A stretch of 64,000 bases of DNA from Rhizopus sp. PT2906 (taxonomy: Eukaryota > Mucoromycota > Mucoromycetes > Mucorales > Rhizopodaceae), in NCBI GenBank assembly GCA_025529335.1, contig JAMYHX010000115.1, forward strand, positions 33,570 to 97,569, written 5' to 3'. Shown here piece after piece: positions 10,658-22,915 of this stretch. A program made the translations under genes and the position numbers. The notes beneath the pieces are model-generated. The model had not been told where the DNA came from. It saw only the letters and a list, made by a program, of their open reading frames with translations, and made no database searches. The first letter of the stretch is position 1. Each line of letters begins with the position of its first letter.

Positions 10658-13600
10658 ATGAGCAGTTTCTCTTCTTCTTCTCCTTTCAACTGGGAAAGTC
10701 AGGAAAAGTCTCGCACAAACTTGATAAAAAAAGTGCGTTCTTTTGAAACAGGTATATACCATACATATAGCAAAATACATACAATAACATCCAAAAGCAT
10801 ATACTTCAGAAGACGGTAGAACAATGCCCGAGGACTATGAGGAAGGTATTGGCCTGTTGAAACCAAATAATAATATGCCGACCAGTTTCGTTCCAGACTA
10901 CTCTTTTTCTTCGAATGCCAACTTGTTAAATGTCACCGAAGCAACCGAAATGTTAGAACATACACCTCAGACAACCAAGGAAACCAAGGAAACTATCAAC
11001 AAACGACCGTTTCGATGGAAACAGTGGTTCACTAAAAACACTGTCCCCGAAGGAACCCCTCGGAGGATATATGTGAATAAGCCAGAAATGAACGAACAAC
11101 AGCATTTTATGACCAACGCAGTATCCACAGCCAAATATAACCTATTTACTTTTCTACCCAAGTTTCTGTATGAAGAGTTTAGTAAATCAGCCAATATATT
11201 TTTCTTATTTATTTCCGGGATTCAGGTACTTACTCTAAAAAAAAAAAAAAGGGAATCTATTTTGGGAAACACAGTGGTTGACATGTATTATTATTATTAT
11301 TATAGCAAATTCCCAATATTTCACCTACATCAAGATACACTACACTCGTCCCACTTGTCATTGTCTTGTTGATCACAGCGGTTAAGGAAGTTATTGAAGA
11401 TTTCGTATGTAATATATAACATCCATGTCCGTTCTCTCATCCTCCTTTGATCTTAGGGAGTACACAAGTCGGATAGTGAACTCAATGCTCGGAAATGCAA
11501 AGTATATGATGGCTCACGATTTATTGAAAAGCCCTGGAGGCAAATAAAAGTAGGAGACATCTGTAGAGTGGACAATGCTCAATTCTTTCCTGCCGATCTG
11601 ATCTTGCTTAGTAGCTCCGAACCTGAGGGTCTATGCTACATTGAGACAAGTAACCTGGATGGGTAAAAACAAGTCTGATAATGTATATCTATTTTTTCTC
11701 TCATCCGATAGATATTGTTTTTTAGTGAAGTCAATCTTAAAATCAAACAAGCCTTACCCGTGACTGCGACCATGGTATCTCCAGCACAATTAGCCACCTT
11801 CGAAGGCATGATTGAATCCGAACAACCCAATAACCGTTTATATAATTACGACGGTACCTTGACGACAAAGGATGAAGACGGTAATACAAAAAGGTTTCCT
11901 CTAGATCCAAACATGCTACTTTTAAGAGGCGCTCAGTTACGAAACACAAGCTGGATTTATGGTATCGTCATCTTTACGGGACATGAAACCAAATTGATGC
12001 TCAATTCAAGCAAGAAGCCAACAAAGGCTTCAAACGTCACTCGAAAGACAAATAGAAACATTCTCTATCTCTTTGCTATGCTCGTGACCATGAGCGTCCT
12101 ATGCTCTATCGGAAATTATGTGACATCTGTAAGTGTCCGGGCTCATCCTGTATTCAACACACTAACCCCTTTCTAGACAAGAGATGGAGCTAATCTCGAC
12201 TATGTGGGGGTCCCCATCACACAACTAGGAAAGGAAGTTGGATACAATATCTTGACATTTATGATCCTGTTCAACAGTTTCATTCCCATCAGGTACATAC
12301 ACACATATACCCACATACACAATTGAACACTATCATATAACAAAGAGAAAGCTAACGTAAAGGCCCTCAGTTTGATGGTAACCATGGAAATTGTCAAATA
12401 CATCCAATCGACCATGATTGACAATGACTTGGACATTTACTATGACAAGACAGACACACCCGCTGTAGCACGCAGCAGTAACCTGATCGAAGAACTCGGC
12501 CAGATCGAATATGTCTTTTCGGACAAGACAGGAACCTTGACCTGTAACGAAATGGAGTTTCGACAATGCTCGATCGCCGGCCTGTCCTATGCCAGTCATC
12601 CAGATCCAGATAAACGACCGACATCAGACGATGATGCACACGGTCAATTCTCGTTTGAACAGCTAGAAGAGCACCTCCAAACATCTCAACATAAACATAT
12701 TATCAATGAATTTCTTACCTCCTTGATGACCTGCCATACCGTCATTCCCGAAACAGAGAACGGGACGATCATCTACCAAGCCTCTTCCCCTTGAAAGCGC
12801 ACTGGTGAAAGGAGCCAGTGAAGTGTTTGGATACAAGTTTGTTGCCAGACGACCCCATTCAATCCATTGCATTCGTAAAGGAACCGAAGAAGAATACCAG
12901 ATCCTGAATGTGTGTGAGTTCAATTCGACTCGTAAACGCATGTCTGTTGTCCTTCGTGGACCCGATGGCAAGATCAAACTGTATTGCAAGGGCGCTGATA
13001 CAGTCATCTTGGAGCGATTGGCAAAAGGCTCAAACCCATTTGTCTCGGCAACTCTCTCACATTTGGAGGTAATGATTTTGATTAACCATCAAACAAGTGC
13101 TTATTTCCTTGTAGGATTATGCCTGTGAAGGTTTACGAACCTTGTGTTTTGCCATGCGCGAGATATCGAATGAAGAGTATACAGAGTGGTCTGTTATGTA
13201 CGACAAGGCAGCTACGACACTTGTCAACCGTGCAGACGAATTGGATCATGTGGCAGAGATGATTGAAAAAGACATGTTCTTGTTGGGAGCAACGGCTATT
13301 GAAGATAAATTACAAGATGGTGTGCCTGATACGATTCATACCTTGCAAGAAGCCAACATCAAGGTCTGGGTCCTCACAGGGGATCGACAGGAGACGGCGA
13401 TCAATATTGGGTATAGCTGTAAATTGTTGACTGAGGATATGGAATTGGTCGTTTGTAATGAAGAAGATCAAATATCGACAAAAAAGTTTCTGCAAGAAAG
13501 ACTAGGACAACTCAGTGCGCAGATGCAACAGGATGTAAGTGAGATAAAGGATTCAAGGCAACATGCATTCACAATCATTGTATTAGCCACTGGCCCTTGT

Positions 13601-15013
13601 CATTGAAGGAAGGTCGCTTACATTTGCTCTAGAAAAAGATGTGGAAAAGACATTTTATGATCTTGCCACACAATGCAAGGCAGTGATCTGCTGTCGAGTT
13701 TCTCCACTACAAAAGGCACTTGTTGTAAAACTAGTAAAAAAGTTTTCAAAATCTATCTTGCTAGCGATTGGTGATGGTGCGAATGATGTGTCCATGATTC
13801 AGGCTGCCCATGTTGGTGTAGGCATCAGTGGTGTCGAAGGTCTACAAGCTGCTCGAAGTGCTGACTTTGCTATATCCCAATTCAGGTTCTTGAGAAAGCT
13901 TCTTTTGGTTCATGGTGCATGGGCATATCAGCGTCTGAGCAAGATGATCTTTTTTTACTTTTATAAAAACGTAGCCATGTACTTGACACAGTTTTGGGTA
14001 AGAGAAATAGATATAAAATTAGGTGCTTTGAAACTTAGTTGTAGTTGTAGTATGCTATCTTTAATGGATTTTCAGGACAGACATTATACGAGTCTTGGAC
14101 CATGTCTTGTTTTAATGTCTTTTTTACCTTTTTACCACCCATGGCGATCGGTGTGTTTGACCAGTTTACTTCGGCCAGACTGTTAGACAAGTACCCACAA
14201 ATGTACACACTTGGTCAACGTAACGAATTCTTTAATCAAAAGCGGTTTTGGGGTTGGATATTTAATGCGGTATATCACTCTGCTGTAAGTTGTTGAAGAG
14301 AAAGGGAAAAAAAAAAAAACTAAAAGTTGCTGTAGATGCTCTATTTCTTGGGTATGGCTGCTTTTGCAGATGATTCTGTATTTACCAATGGACATTCTGG
14401 AGGACAATGGTGGGTTGGAACAACGATATTTACGGCTACGTTAGCAACCATTCTCTGGAAGGCTGCCTTGATCACAGAGTAAGTGTGCTTTTTTCTCGAA
14501 AAAGAAATACTTATTTCTTGTAGTATTTGGACAAAGTACACATTTATTGCTATTCCAGGCTCAATGGTCATTTGGTTTATCTTTTTACCACTTGTATCTT
14601 ATGTTGGCCCACTTCTTCCTGTGGACATCTTTATGGAATACTATGGCATTATTCCAGAACTGTTTGGAAACATAAACTACTGGTTATTTTTCATCATTGT
14701 TCCCTTGATGTGTGTCCTTCGAGATTATTTGTGGAAATAGTAAGTTGAGTACTCTAACATTTAAGATATTCACACGTTTCCTAGTGTCAAGCGTATGTAT
14801 AGACCACAAAGCTACCATTATATACAAGAAATACAGAAATACAACCTTCCTGATTATCGACCTCGTATGGATCGATTCCGTCGTGCAGTGAACAAGGTAC
14901 GCAAGATTCAACGACTTAAACAATCAAGAGGATTTGCGTTTGCACAAAACGACAATGATCAATCAAGGCTGATTCGTATGTATGATACAACACGACAAAA
15001 GCCTTCTGGTTAA
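10658..15013 (+). CDS. DRS2: P4-ATPase phospholipid flippase, Drs2/ATP8A type (frameshifted in this sequence)
   Basis: Aminophospholipid flippase moving phosphatidylserine to the cytosolic leaflet, in yeast at the trans-Golgi. The open frame can begin at 10824, but an upstream exon at 10658-10751 (MSSFSSSSPFNWESQEKSR) splices in frame to 10810, so I prefer 10658. Motifs in order: PRRIYVNKPEMN, FFPADLILLSSSEPEGLCY, an A-domain DGE motif reading DGEVNLKIKQALP, VFSDKTGTLTCNEM (phosphorylated Asp), KGADTVILERLAKGSNPF, VWVLTGDRQETAINIGYSCK, GDGANDVSMIQAAHVGVGI, then the membrane half and the Drs2-like tail RLIRMYDTT. Two oddities: at 12790-12792 the SSPDE motif is broken by an apparent 2-nt loss giving a TGA, with the protein continuing in another frame; and the usual DGET Thr is Val. 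All other exons look healthy, so a sequencing error at the break is possible. Confidence 0.88.
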
Positions 15014-15129
15014 AGAAAATAAAGTTGTGGAGTTTCAAACTGCACGAGTTTTTATGAAAGCATGATTTTTCTTTTTCTCTCTTTATTTTTTTTTTTTTGG
15101 TCTTTGTATTAAACAACAATTACCAGCAT

Positions 15130-16799
15130 ATGTCAGAGCAAACCAGAGTTCAAGATACAAGAGGTTTTGAAAACACGGAAGAATCTGTTCATTTGACTGA
15201 AGAAACCCATTCAGGACAACAACAACAACAACAACAACAAGCTGTTCCTGTGAATGAGCAGTTGCCAGAGAATGTTTCAACATTAAAAGAAGCATTTCCT
15301 GATATTGATGTAGACATTATTGAGGCCATACTTCAAACACAGAATGGTAATGTCGAATCATCGTTTGAAGTATTATTAGGCATGTCTGATCCCAACTACC
15401 AACCTACACCTCCTCCTATGCCTCCACGACCTCAAACAAATACTAATGCACCTTATACTTACTATGAACAACCACAAGCGACAACGTTAGAGGAACAGCT
15501 TCGGTTGGATGAAGAGTTTGCCAAGAAATTGGCTATGGAAGATGAATTAAGAGCCAGACAACGTAAGAGATAACAAAGAGAGAGAAGGGCTTTTTATCTC
15601 ATAGCCGTTAGGTCGTCAACAACAACCTGTGAGACAAGACCAAGAAAGAAGTGAACAAGATTCTATCTTCAATCTTCAAGGTAAAATAGATATATGCAAC
15701 AATAATGAAATATAAACACACTATATTAGAGGAATTGCCGATTATAAAAGAAAAAGTAAAGGAAGCAGGCAATGGTAATATGGAAAACAAGACAATTATA
15801 CCTTTCGTACTAACATGTATGCAGCTGCTAAACGAAAAGTACTTGATCTCTATAATCAATTCAAAGCTTCCAGAAATAACAACAGTTTTAATTCAAATCC
15901 ATCAGCTGGTGGATCATCAATACCGACAACCAATGCTCATTACAAGTAATGTGTGTGTGTGGAGATACTGTTGAAGCCGAGTTTGCTTAATCTTTTTTGT
16001 CGTTGGTAGGGGATTACCAAGTGATGATGGGGACGATCTTTTGACAGGAGATATATCAGCACTTCACTTGTCAGATTATGATGTATATACAAAGACGAAC
16101 AACATCATCAAAAGACAAAATAGCGAAAAGAGTGAGTGACAAGAAAATAGAATGCAAGGGAGTGATAGCTGACGTTTATAGATAATGATGTAATTCATGT
16201 ACATCCACCTGCAGGAAATATGTCTATACATACCTCCACACCAGATGAACAGCTTAGAGCAGACGAAGATTTTGCTAGGCAACTTGCAGAACAAGAGGAG
16301 TTGGGTAATATTTACCTTGATATATCATCAAAAAGTTCTTATGCTTTAAATGTAGAAGCCATAAGAAGACGGCAAACATCAGAACGTAACGAACCTCAAC
16401 CGCCTCAAATGCCTGCCAGAAAGCAAGGTGGCCCAACGGTAGTTATTGCTCCCAAGTCACCATTGGAACTAGGTGAATATGACTATGAAGGTAAATTTTT
16501 GAAGAAAAAAAAAAAAAGAGAAAGAAAAAGAATAAAGAGATTGTTATATAACAGAGATCAGATTAAATGCGGCGCCACCTGCTAAGCCAGATGAGAAAGA
16601 TGCTCATACGACACAGGCAACCAATTCTGTGCCTTATGTTATTGGAGACGATGAAGATTCAGATTCAGATGATTTAGTTGATGCAGATAATGATACAGAA
16701 AATGGGAATACAAACAAGGGTAAATGCCAATAATTGCCATCTTATGATACTAACAGATAAATAGACGATACAAAAGAATTGGCCAAGAAAGTCATCTAG
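15130..16799 (+). CDS. CUE-domain ubiquitin-binding protein (Cue5-like)
   Basis: Probable ubiquitin-binding adaptor. Starting at 15130 (MSEQTRVQDTRGF) there is a Gln run, then a CUE domain around residues 50-90: NVSTLKEAFPDIDVDIIEAI and NGNVESSFEVLLGMSDP, with the diagnostic (M/A)FP and the late Leu-Leu. Next come Pro-rich stretches (PPPMPPRP) and two similar acidic helices, LEEQLRLDEEFAKKLAMEDE and PDEQLRADEDFARQLAEQEE, about 150 residues apart, which look like an internal duplication. The protein ends DDTKELAKKVI at TAG 16797-16799. Introns lie at about 15562-15609, 15681-15727, 15775-15828, 15947-16010, 16127-16180, 16304-16353, 16491-16553 and 16719-16764. In yeast the closest relative is Cue5, an Atg8-linked adaptor for aggregates; that role is inferred from family only. 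Confidence 0.75.
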
Positions 16800-17990
16800 A
16801 ATCTTTAATAAATGTGGTTTCGCTTTATAATACAAAATATACTATATCAATGGATTAGAAATGTATCCAATAAAGAACAAGATAAATGATCTCTCTCTCC
16901 CCTTTATACATATAAAGTATTTTAGGTGGCTTAATTAAATATCAAGATAAGCAGGTTATTATTATCCAACTAATTTATGTCATCAGAATCATACACTGAG
17001 GAGAAGCCAAACAGGTCTTGTTCAACATTTGAGCAAACTTCGTTCATTTTGCAAGTCATTCAGATGGCCAATGAGAGTTGAGCATATCGCATTATATATG
17101 CTAATAACGGGTTTTGTGGTCAGTCTGTATGTATTGTTCATTCTTATAGTAAACTCATACGACAAAGAAAACTGAGACGATTCTTAAAACTATCTTTATT
17201 CTTTACCTCCTACAGATTTGCAATTTGAAGATATGGTATCATCCGAATGTAATATTATACCAGATCCGTGCGAGACGCTGTTTTCATAAAGGGGCCCAAA
17301 AACCTTCACCTGATAATAGCCTTTTGAAAAATATCTTTGTCTCAACTTAGTTAAATGCACAATCATTATACAAGAAAAACTTCAAGATAAATGCATATAG
17401 CTTTTCAATATATATATGCTTGACTTCGTACTTAATCTTCATAACATCACCAATAGAGGATGACTCAAAGACTTTGGTCAACCCAACTGATAGAATTATC
17501 GAAAATATTGAATACAACAGATATGACTAGAGAAGAAGAAGAAAAAAAAAAATGTACGGTAAAAGAGTGTAAAGGGTAGATGAAAAAACGTCACACTTAT
17601 TATTGAACAAAAAAGTACAGCGGGGTCTCTATCTGTAGAATGGACAAGAGATAAAGAGATTTGAAACTTATCCTTACGACAGTTTGAGATGAAAACACTG
17701 TACAATGCGGTGGTCTTATTTACTTTTATCAAATTAAATTGTGTAAGCTCGTGAAGTAATAATGAAGCTTCGAAACATAAAGTGTAACAAGTTTATTTAG
17801 GCTCCGTTTTACAAATAATCCGCACCCCCTTATTTTATTGTTTCTTTTGTTTTTTCTTTTCTTTTTTGAAATTTTTTCTATTAAAGAAAAAGAAGCTGCC
17901 ATTTTTTCTCTTACGAATCGAAAAGAGAAAGAAAATAAACTTTTAAACATTCAAGAAATACATCAAGCTCCCTTCGGGGATAATATCATA
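16800..17990. other. Intergenic spacer / upstream region of the C2H2 factor
   Basis: About 1.2 kb, AT-rich, with a T-rich tract just before the C2H2 gene. Open frames here are short, low-complexity or Phe/Lys-rich by composition. I see no supported gene or RNA. Confidence 0.5.
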
Positions 17991-20635
17991 ATGGACATAC
18001 AACAACAACAACAACAACAACAGCAGCAGCAGCAGCAACAACAACAAGAATTAAACAACTTGATATCTTGCAATTATCATCAATCCTATGAAATCAAACC
18101 AATTATTGATTCTTCCAAAGATGATAATAATAATAATAATAATACCAATAGCTTAAATCATAGTAATAGTAGCAGTGCTACTTCTACTCCTTTACCTCAA
18201 TTATATTCTGATGTCATCTCTGTTCATTCGGTCATGCCACAATCAACAGATAATCAAATCAACATTGAACAAAACACTTTAGCTAATGCTGGTCATGCTA
18301 CCTTATTGACAGATTCACCTAATCCTTTAATTCATTCTAACGTCATCTCGACTGTAAGTATTTATACTGCGACTTAATTTTATTTCGCCTATTCACACCT
18401 TTGCGCGTTTTTGTTTACTAGGCTGACCAAAGCCAACTATCCTCTCCTCAGTTATCTGTCCCAAATCATGCATCACCAACAGACCCTGTGGGCTCCATGG
18501 TATCGAACGAGGCCACTAATGAGCTAATTAATAATAATGGCTTGGTATTACCACATGGTAATATGTTTATCAATTCCTCATCACCCCCTATCCATTTAAA
18601 CCAGTCACCGTTTTACGATCAAAACATTCAGCAGATACAGCCACAGGTCTCGATGCAGTTACAAGAGATTTCCTCTCACTTGCCAGCTCAACAACAACAG
18701 CAACAACAACAACAACAACAACAGTCTTCGTTTGGTATCATTGCTCAACCGAGTATAGAGCATCATCCTATTGTTCCTTCTCAACGTACGCTTGAACATG
18801 CTCATACTGTTCCAAGCCAAGCTCAATCTACATTAGAAGAGCACCAAGAGCGTGTGGCTGCTGCTGCTCAACAAGTGATGGCTCAACAAATAGCTCAACA
18901 GTATGCCATCATACAACATCAACAAGTGGTCAATGAGCATATATTGCAGTCACAGCAATCAGCACAATCAGTACAACCACAGTCGCAACCAATGCCTATA
19001 CAGCATCAGTTCTTAATGAATAACGACCCTGGACAGCCGCCGACAGCCCCTTCTCAGGAAACACCTCATGTCGTTCTCTCTCAAATGTCCATGCTAAGTC
19101 CTTCTTCTCCTAATCCATCTCTTGTAAATAACTTGGCAAACGCAAATGGCAACACGACTGCTACTACTACCCCTGTTGCTACTCCCACTTCTTCTCTACA
19201 GAATGCCATCTTTCATCAACATATACATCGTACCAACTTTGTTCATGAAAGTAACAAGAGACCTGCTGCAGGCCAATCTACGCTGATTGAACGCAAAAAG
19301 TCGAGACGACACACTGTCTCAAACGGTCAACCGCCCGTCCTGAGCATTGATACCAAGGACATACCTGCACTATCATCTTCGCCTCGATCTGATGTTGTTC
19401 TTGTTCCTTCCCAGCCGTTTACTCGAAGTGAAGAAAGGGAAGCGTTCATTGATCAGCAGAAAAAGTCGTTAGGGACCATCAAGATTCCTCCACCACCTAC
19501 TCCTCAGGAGCTAGGTATGGTGCAGAGTGCTTCGGCTATCAGTGCCAAAGATTATGAAGGGCTGACGAGAGCACAGCTGATTTCGAGACTTATTGAGCTT
19601 GAGACTGAGAAAATACAAAATGATAACTCTGACAATAAGGAAAAGGGCGAGGAAGAAGAGGCTAGTCCATCTGATAACCAAGAATCAAAACCTGATAGTG
19701 CCACTGTAGACGAAGATAAGTCGACTGTAGATGAAGAAGAAGAAGAAGAGTCGGTAGAAGAAGAGCCAAAAACAGAAAAGATGCAATGCAAGTGGAGAGA
19801 TTGTGGTATCTATCTGGATGAGCTGCAAAAGCTTATAACACATATCAATACGGAGCACGTCGGAAGCGGAAAGGTAAGAAAAAAAAAAAAAAGAGAAAAA
19901 CAAGCTTATCTCCATTAACTTTTTGCTTAGGCTTCATATTCTTGTGAATGGGAAAACTGTCCTAGAAAAGAAAAACCATTTACAAAGAGGCACAAGATGT
20001 ACAATCATCTTCGCACTCATACAGGCGAAAGACCATTTGTTTGTACGCAAGACGGCTGTGGCAAGAAATTTTCTCGACCGGACTCTCTTACGACGCATAT
20101 AAAGACCCATTCAAATGTTCGACCTTACACTTGCTATGTGAAGAACTGTGGAAAATCTTATTATCACGCACGTTCTCTTAGGAAGCATGAAAAGACGCAT
20201 GAAGAGTCTCCGACGACGATGCTTTCTACACCCAATAGTAGCATTCAATACTCTGGAGTAAGTCCTGCTGCAACTTCAACCAATTCGACACCTTTTAGCA
20301 GCAATATGCCAGGTCATATTCAGGTCGATTATTTAAACAGTCCGATACAGCACTCGCCTCTCCCTGTGCAAACTCCATCACTCCCTAATTCTCCACATCC
20401 ACCTGTACCACAACAACAACAAAACTTTACAATGTTACAAAGTCAAACCTCTTCACCCGTAAATAAGTCCTATACCCCACCAAATCATATGCTATCATTT
20501 TCTCCAGCTGGTATGGTTGAACAGCAACAACAACAACAAAACAATGAACTCTCAATAAATCAACAGCAGCAGCAGTTACTAGATTCTGTGAATCAACAGC
20601 ACAACACCGCTTTTGGTTATGGTCAACAGCAATAG
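17991..20635 (+). CDS. C2H2 zinc-finger transcription factor, GLI/ZIC-like, Gln-rich
   Basis: Nuclear DNA-binding regulator. I start at 17991 (MDIQQQ); the open frame extends upstream, but that part is Phe/Lys-rich and looks like 5' UTR. The first two-thirds is disordered: a 16-residue Gln run, an Asn run, more Gln tracts, then SLIERKKSRR-type basic sequence and an acidic EEEEE stretch. Four fingers follow across the second intron: CKWRDCGIYLDELQKL...H..H, CEWENCPRKEKPFTKRHKMY, CTQDGCGKKFSRPDSLTTH and CYVKNCGKSYYHARSLRKH. The first finger with a long Cys-His spacer and the second with RxxKPF are the GLI/ZIC arrangement. A Ser/Pro/Gln-rich tail ends AFGYGQQQ. Introns are at 18355-18421 and about 19874-19931. 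Its targets cannot be told from sequence. Confidence 0.9.
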
Positions 20636-21849
20636 ATATCGTATATATATATATATATATATGTTTTATATACACATTTTATTTGATAAATATACATAAA
20701 GTATTCTTATTGCATACTGTTGTTCTCTCTCTTTCTCTCTCTTTTATTGTTACAAGTTTGAACTTTAAATGACAAGTTGTTACTTATGTAAATATTCAAG
20801 AGTTGCATTATTTAATTAAACTTTATTCATTTGTGTGGATAAAAACGTGTAAAGGGTAAGCACAGCCATCCAAAAGAGACATGTGGGGATAGCAAGTGAA
20901 CTGCTCTGTGCAGTGCTCCCACCACAAGACAATGCAGGAGCGGTATAGGAAGGAGAACCGCCATCCATAATAATAAGAACCCCCAAATAAGCAAAGCTAT
21001 AAAGAACTATGAATACGAAACATCATAGGATATTATAACTTTTTACCCAAGATGTTGAATCTTGACTACATGCCTAGTTGATAACTTGTTTTTTCAAGAG
21101 GAAAGAAAAGGTAAAAGAAATGATGAAGCACTTTATTATTTTATAGCCTGTATTAACCGTCACTGAGCGTATCAGTAAACAGACAACAATTTCTGTAGTT
21201 GAACAACAATTAACCACGTTATTATGCCCCCCTTCACGATTTGCAGGAATTACAAAGAAATAAAAACAAAAATACATCTTTTTAGTGAACATAAGATATA
21301 TTATAGTTGCAGAGCTTATGTTTGTCCTGTTGACGCCCCTGTTTTAACAAGTAATTCTGTTCCTAATTGACAACTTTTGATATTAAGGGAAAATGGTTTT
21401 TGAAATGTCTTGTCAAGGTCGAGCAAAACTCGTCTTGAGAGCATTTACAGCTTATATATCAATAGTATTTCTAATAAAGAGCTTTTATTTTGTTCTGATA
21501 AGTCCACACCTTCATACAAGAACAATATATATTGGAGGAGAAATAGATAATATCCGATACAAAGTTTTATGTGAAGGCTTATATCTTCTTATGCAACTGG
21601 TGTAACTACTTACTTTCTACTTCAAACTTGCTTAACGCTTTTAAAGTATATTTCAACAGTTACTTGAAAAAGGCGATGTCTTAGTTATATAAAAAAGGAG
21701 TTTAGGCGCACTGATAAAGAAAGAAATTGTTAAACTCGATTATTATAATTTATCAGATAAAAATAAAATAATGAAGTTATAAAGTGTAAAAGTAAAGTAA
21801 TTGGTTAAATCTTTCAACAAAAGGATTTATAAGATACGTGTAAGAATAT
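20636..21849. other. Intergenic spacer left of the palindrome
   Basis: About 1.2 kb. It opens with a (TA)n run at 20644-20662 and is AT-rich throughout. A short minus-strand frame at about 20830-21000 ends in a hydrophobic segment (IPTCLFWMAVLTLYTF) but has no supporting context. The 70-codon frame at 21393-21605 has no recognisable motif. Confidence 0.45.
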
Positions 21850-22915
21850 AAAAAGGCAAGCATTGTTTACTGATTCAAAATCATGGTTTATTTATGTCAA
21901 AGTACATCTTTAATAGTTGTTGTTCAGGACATCTTCAAGCTTGAGAACCTTTGCATAGTAAAACTGGATACCAGCAAGGAATGCCTTCTTGATATCTTTA
22001 GCCTTAATAACTTCACCATGGAGTGGTTGATCAAACGTGTTTACAGCTTCATCCACAACGATACAGTCAAATCCAGCATCCTTGCCTGCATAAACCGTAG
22101 CATTCACGCAGTTATGGATCATCATGCCAACGACTATGATTCTATCAATGCCTTTGCTGCGAAGGTACTCTTCAAGATCAGTCTTGTGGAACCCATTAGA
22201 ATAGTGCTTGACAATGTGCTTTTCAGTTGGAAGAGGCTTGACCAGATCATGACTTTGAACACCCCATGTGCCTTCTTGAAAAAAAGAGTATTCCTCGGTA
22301 GGGTCTAGAATGACGTGGGTAACATGAACGACTTCCTTCTTCTCTTCTCTAAACTTTTGGATCAGTTTGGCAATAGCTTCAGCAGTTTCGACGGGACTGT
22401 CAGTAGGGAATTTTCCGTCAGGGAAGTAGTCGTTTTGGACATCAACAATAACAAGGGCTTCCTTCATGTTTGTGTATATATGCTTGATTTTTTTAGTAGA
22501 GTAGAGAATGAATAAAAATGAGATGCTTTCTAGATCAGTTACCAAAATCCAGCGTATTTATATGTTTTTCATGCTGCTTGTGATTTGTGCCCCGAATGGA
22601 TTCAATTCATACGCTTGGTTTCAGAAAACATACTGTTGGATCGACTATGAAGGGTCCTACCCTAGCACGCGCTCTTTTTCAAGTGAGGTATAGCCAATGC
22701 TACCTTTTTCGTGGATCTATTAAGAACATGAGCTTTTTTTTTTTGATCGCGTACTAAGGCTATTAAAGATTGATGATTGATCTCTATGAAGTGCCTTTTG
22801 ATTAATAATATGTCCTCCCCAACACCTCCTTAGAAATAGCATAGGCTTTGGTTTAGCCGCTACAATGGCTTCTCCTATTTAATTTATCCGACTGCCAATG
22901 GTAGGCTGAGTTACC
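21850..22915. repeat. Left arm of a 1,066-bp perfect inverted duplication
   Basis: Every position p pairs with position 45891 minus p in the right arm. Features match with no indel: start codons at 22467 and 23424, stops at 21910 and 23981, and an 11-base T run against an 11-base A run. The outer edge is where the sequences stop matching (21849 against 24042). The arm carries the whole hydrolase gene and about 450 bp upstream of it. Confidence 0.95.
21910..22467 (-). CDS. Isochorismatase-like cysteine hydrolase, copy 1
   Basis: Intronless 185-residue hydrolase of the isochorismatase/nicotinamidase fold. The start at 22467 is MKEALVIVDVQNDYFPDGKF; the VDVQNDY Asp is the catalytic acid. HYSNGFHKTDLEEYLRSKG supplies a candidate catalytic Lys region and IIVVGMMIHNCVNATVYAGK carries the nucleophilic Cys in the family's GxxxxxCVxxT setting, followed by GFDCIVVDEA. 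The fold acts on small amides or enol ethers; the substrate cannot be told from sequence. The lack of introns and a bacterial-like length leave room for an acquired gene, but no direct evidence of transfer is visible. It is identical in protein to copy 2 and transcribed away from it. Confidence 0.9.
   Translation of the reverse strand: MKEALVIVDVQNDYFPDGKFPTDSPVETAEAIAKLIQKFREEKKEVVHVTHVILDPTEEYSFFQEGTWGVQSHDLVKPLPTEKHIVKHYSNGFHKTDLEEYLRSKGIDRIIVVGMMIHNCVNATVYAGKDAGFDCIVVDEAVNTFDQPLHGEVIKAKDIKKAFLAGIQFYYAKVLKLEDVLNNNY

Noticed and set aside
17838..17990. N-terminal extension of the C2H2 factor
   Set aside because: In frame, but Phe/Lys-rich and encoded by a promoter-like T-rich tract; the MDIQQQ start at 17991 is more credible.
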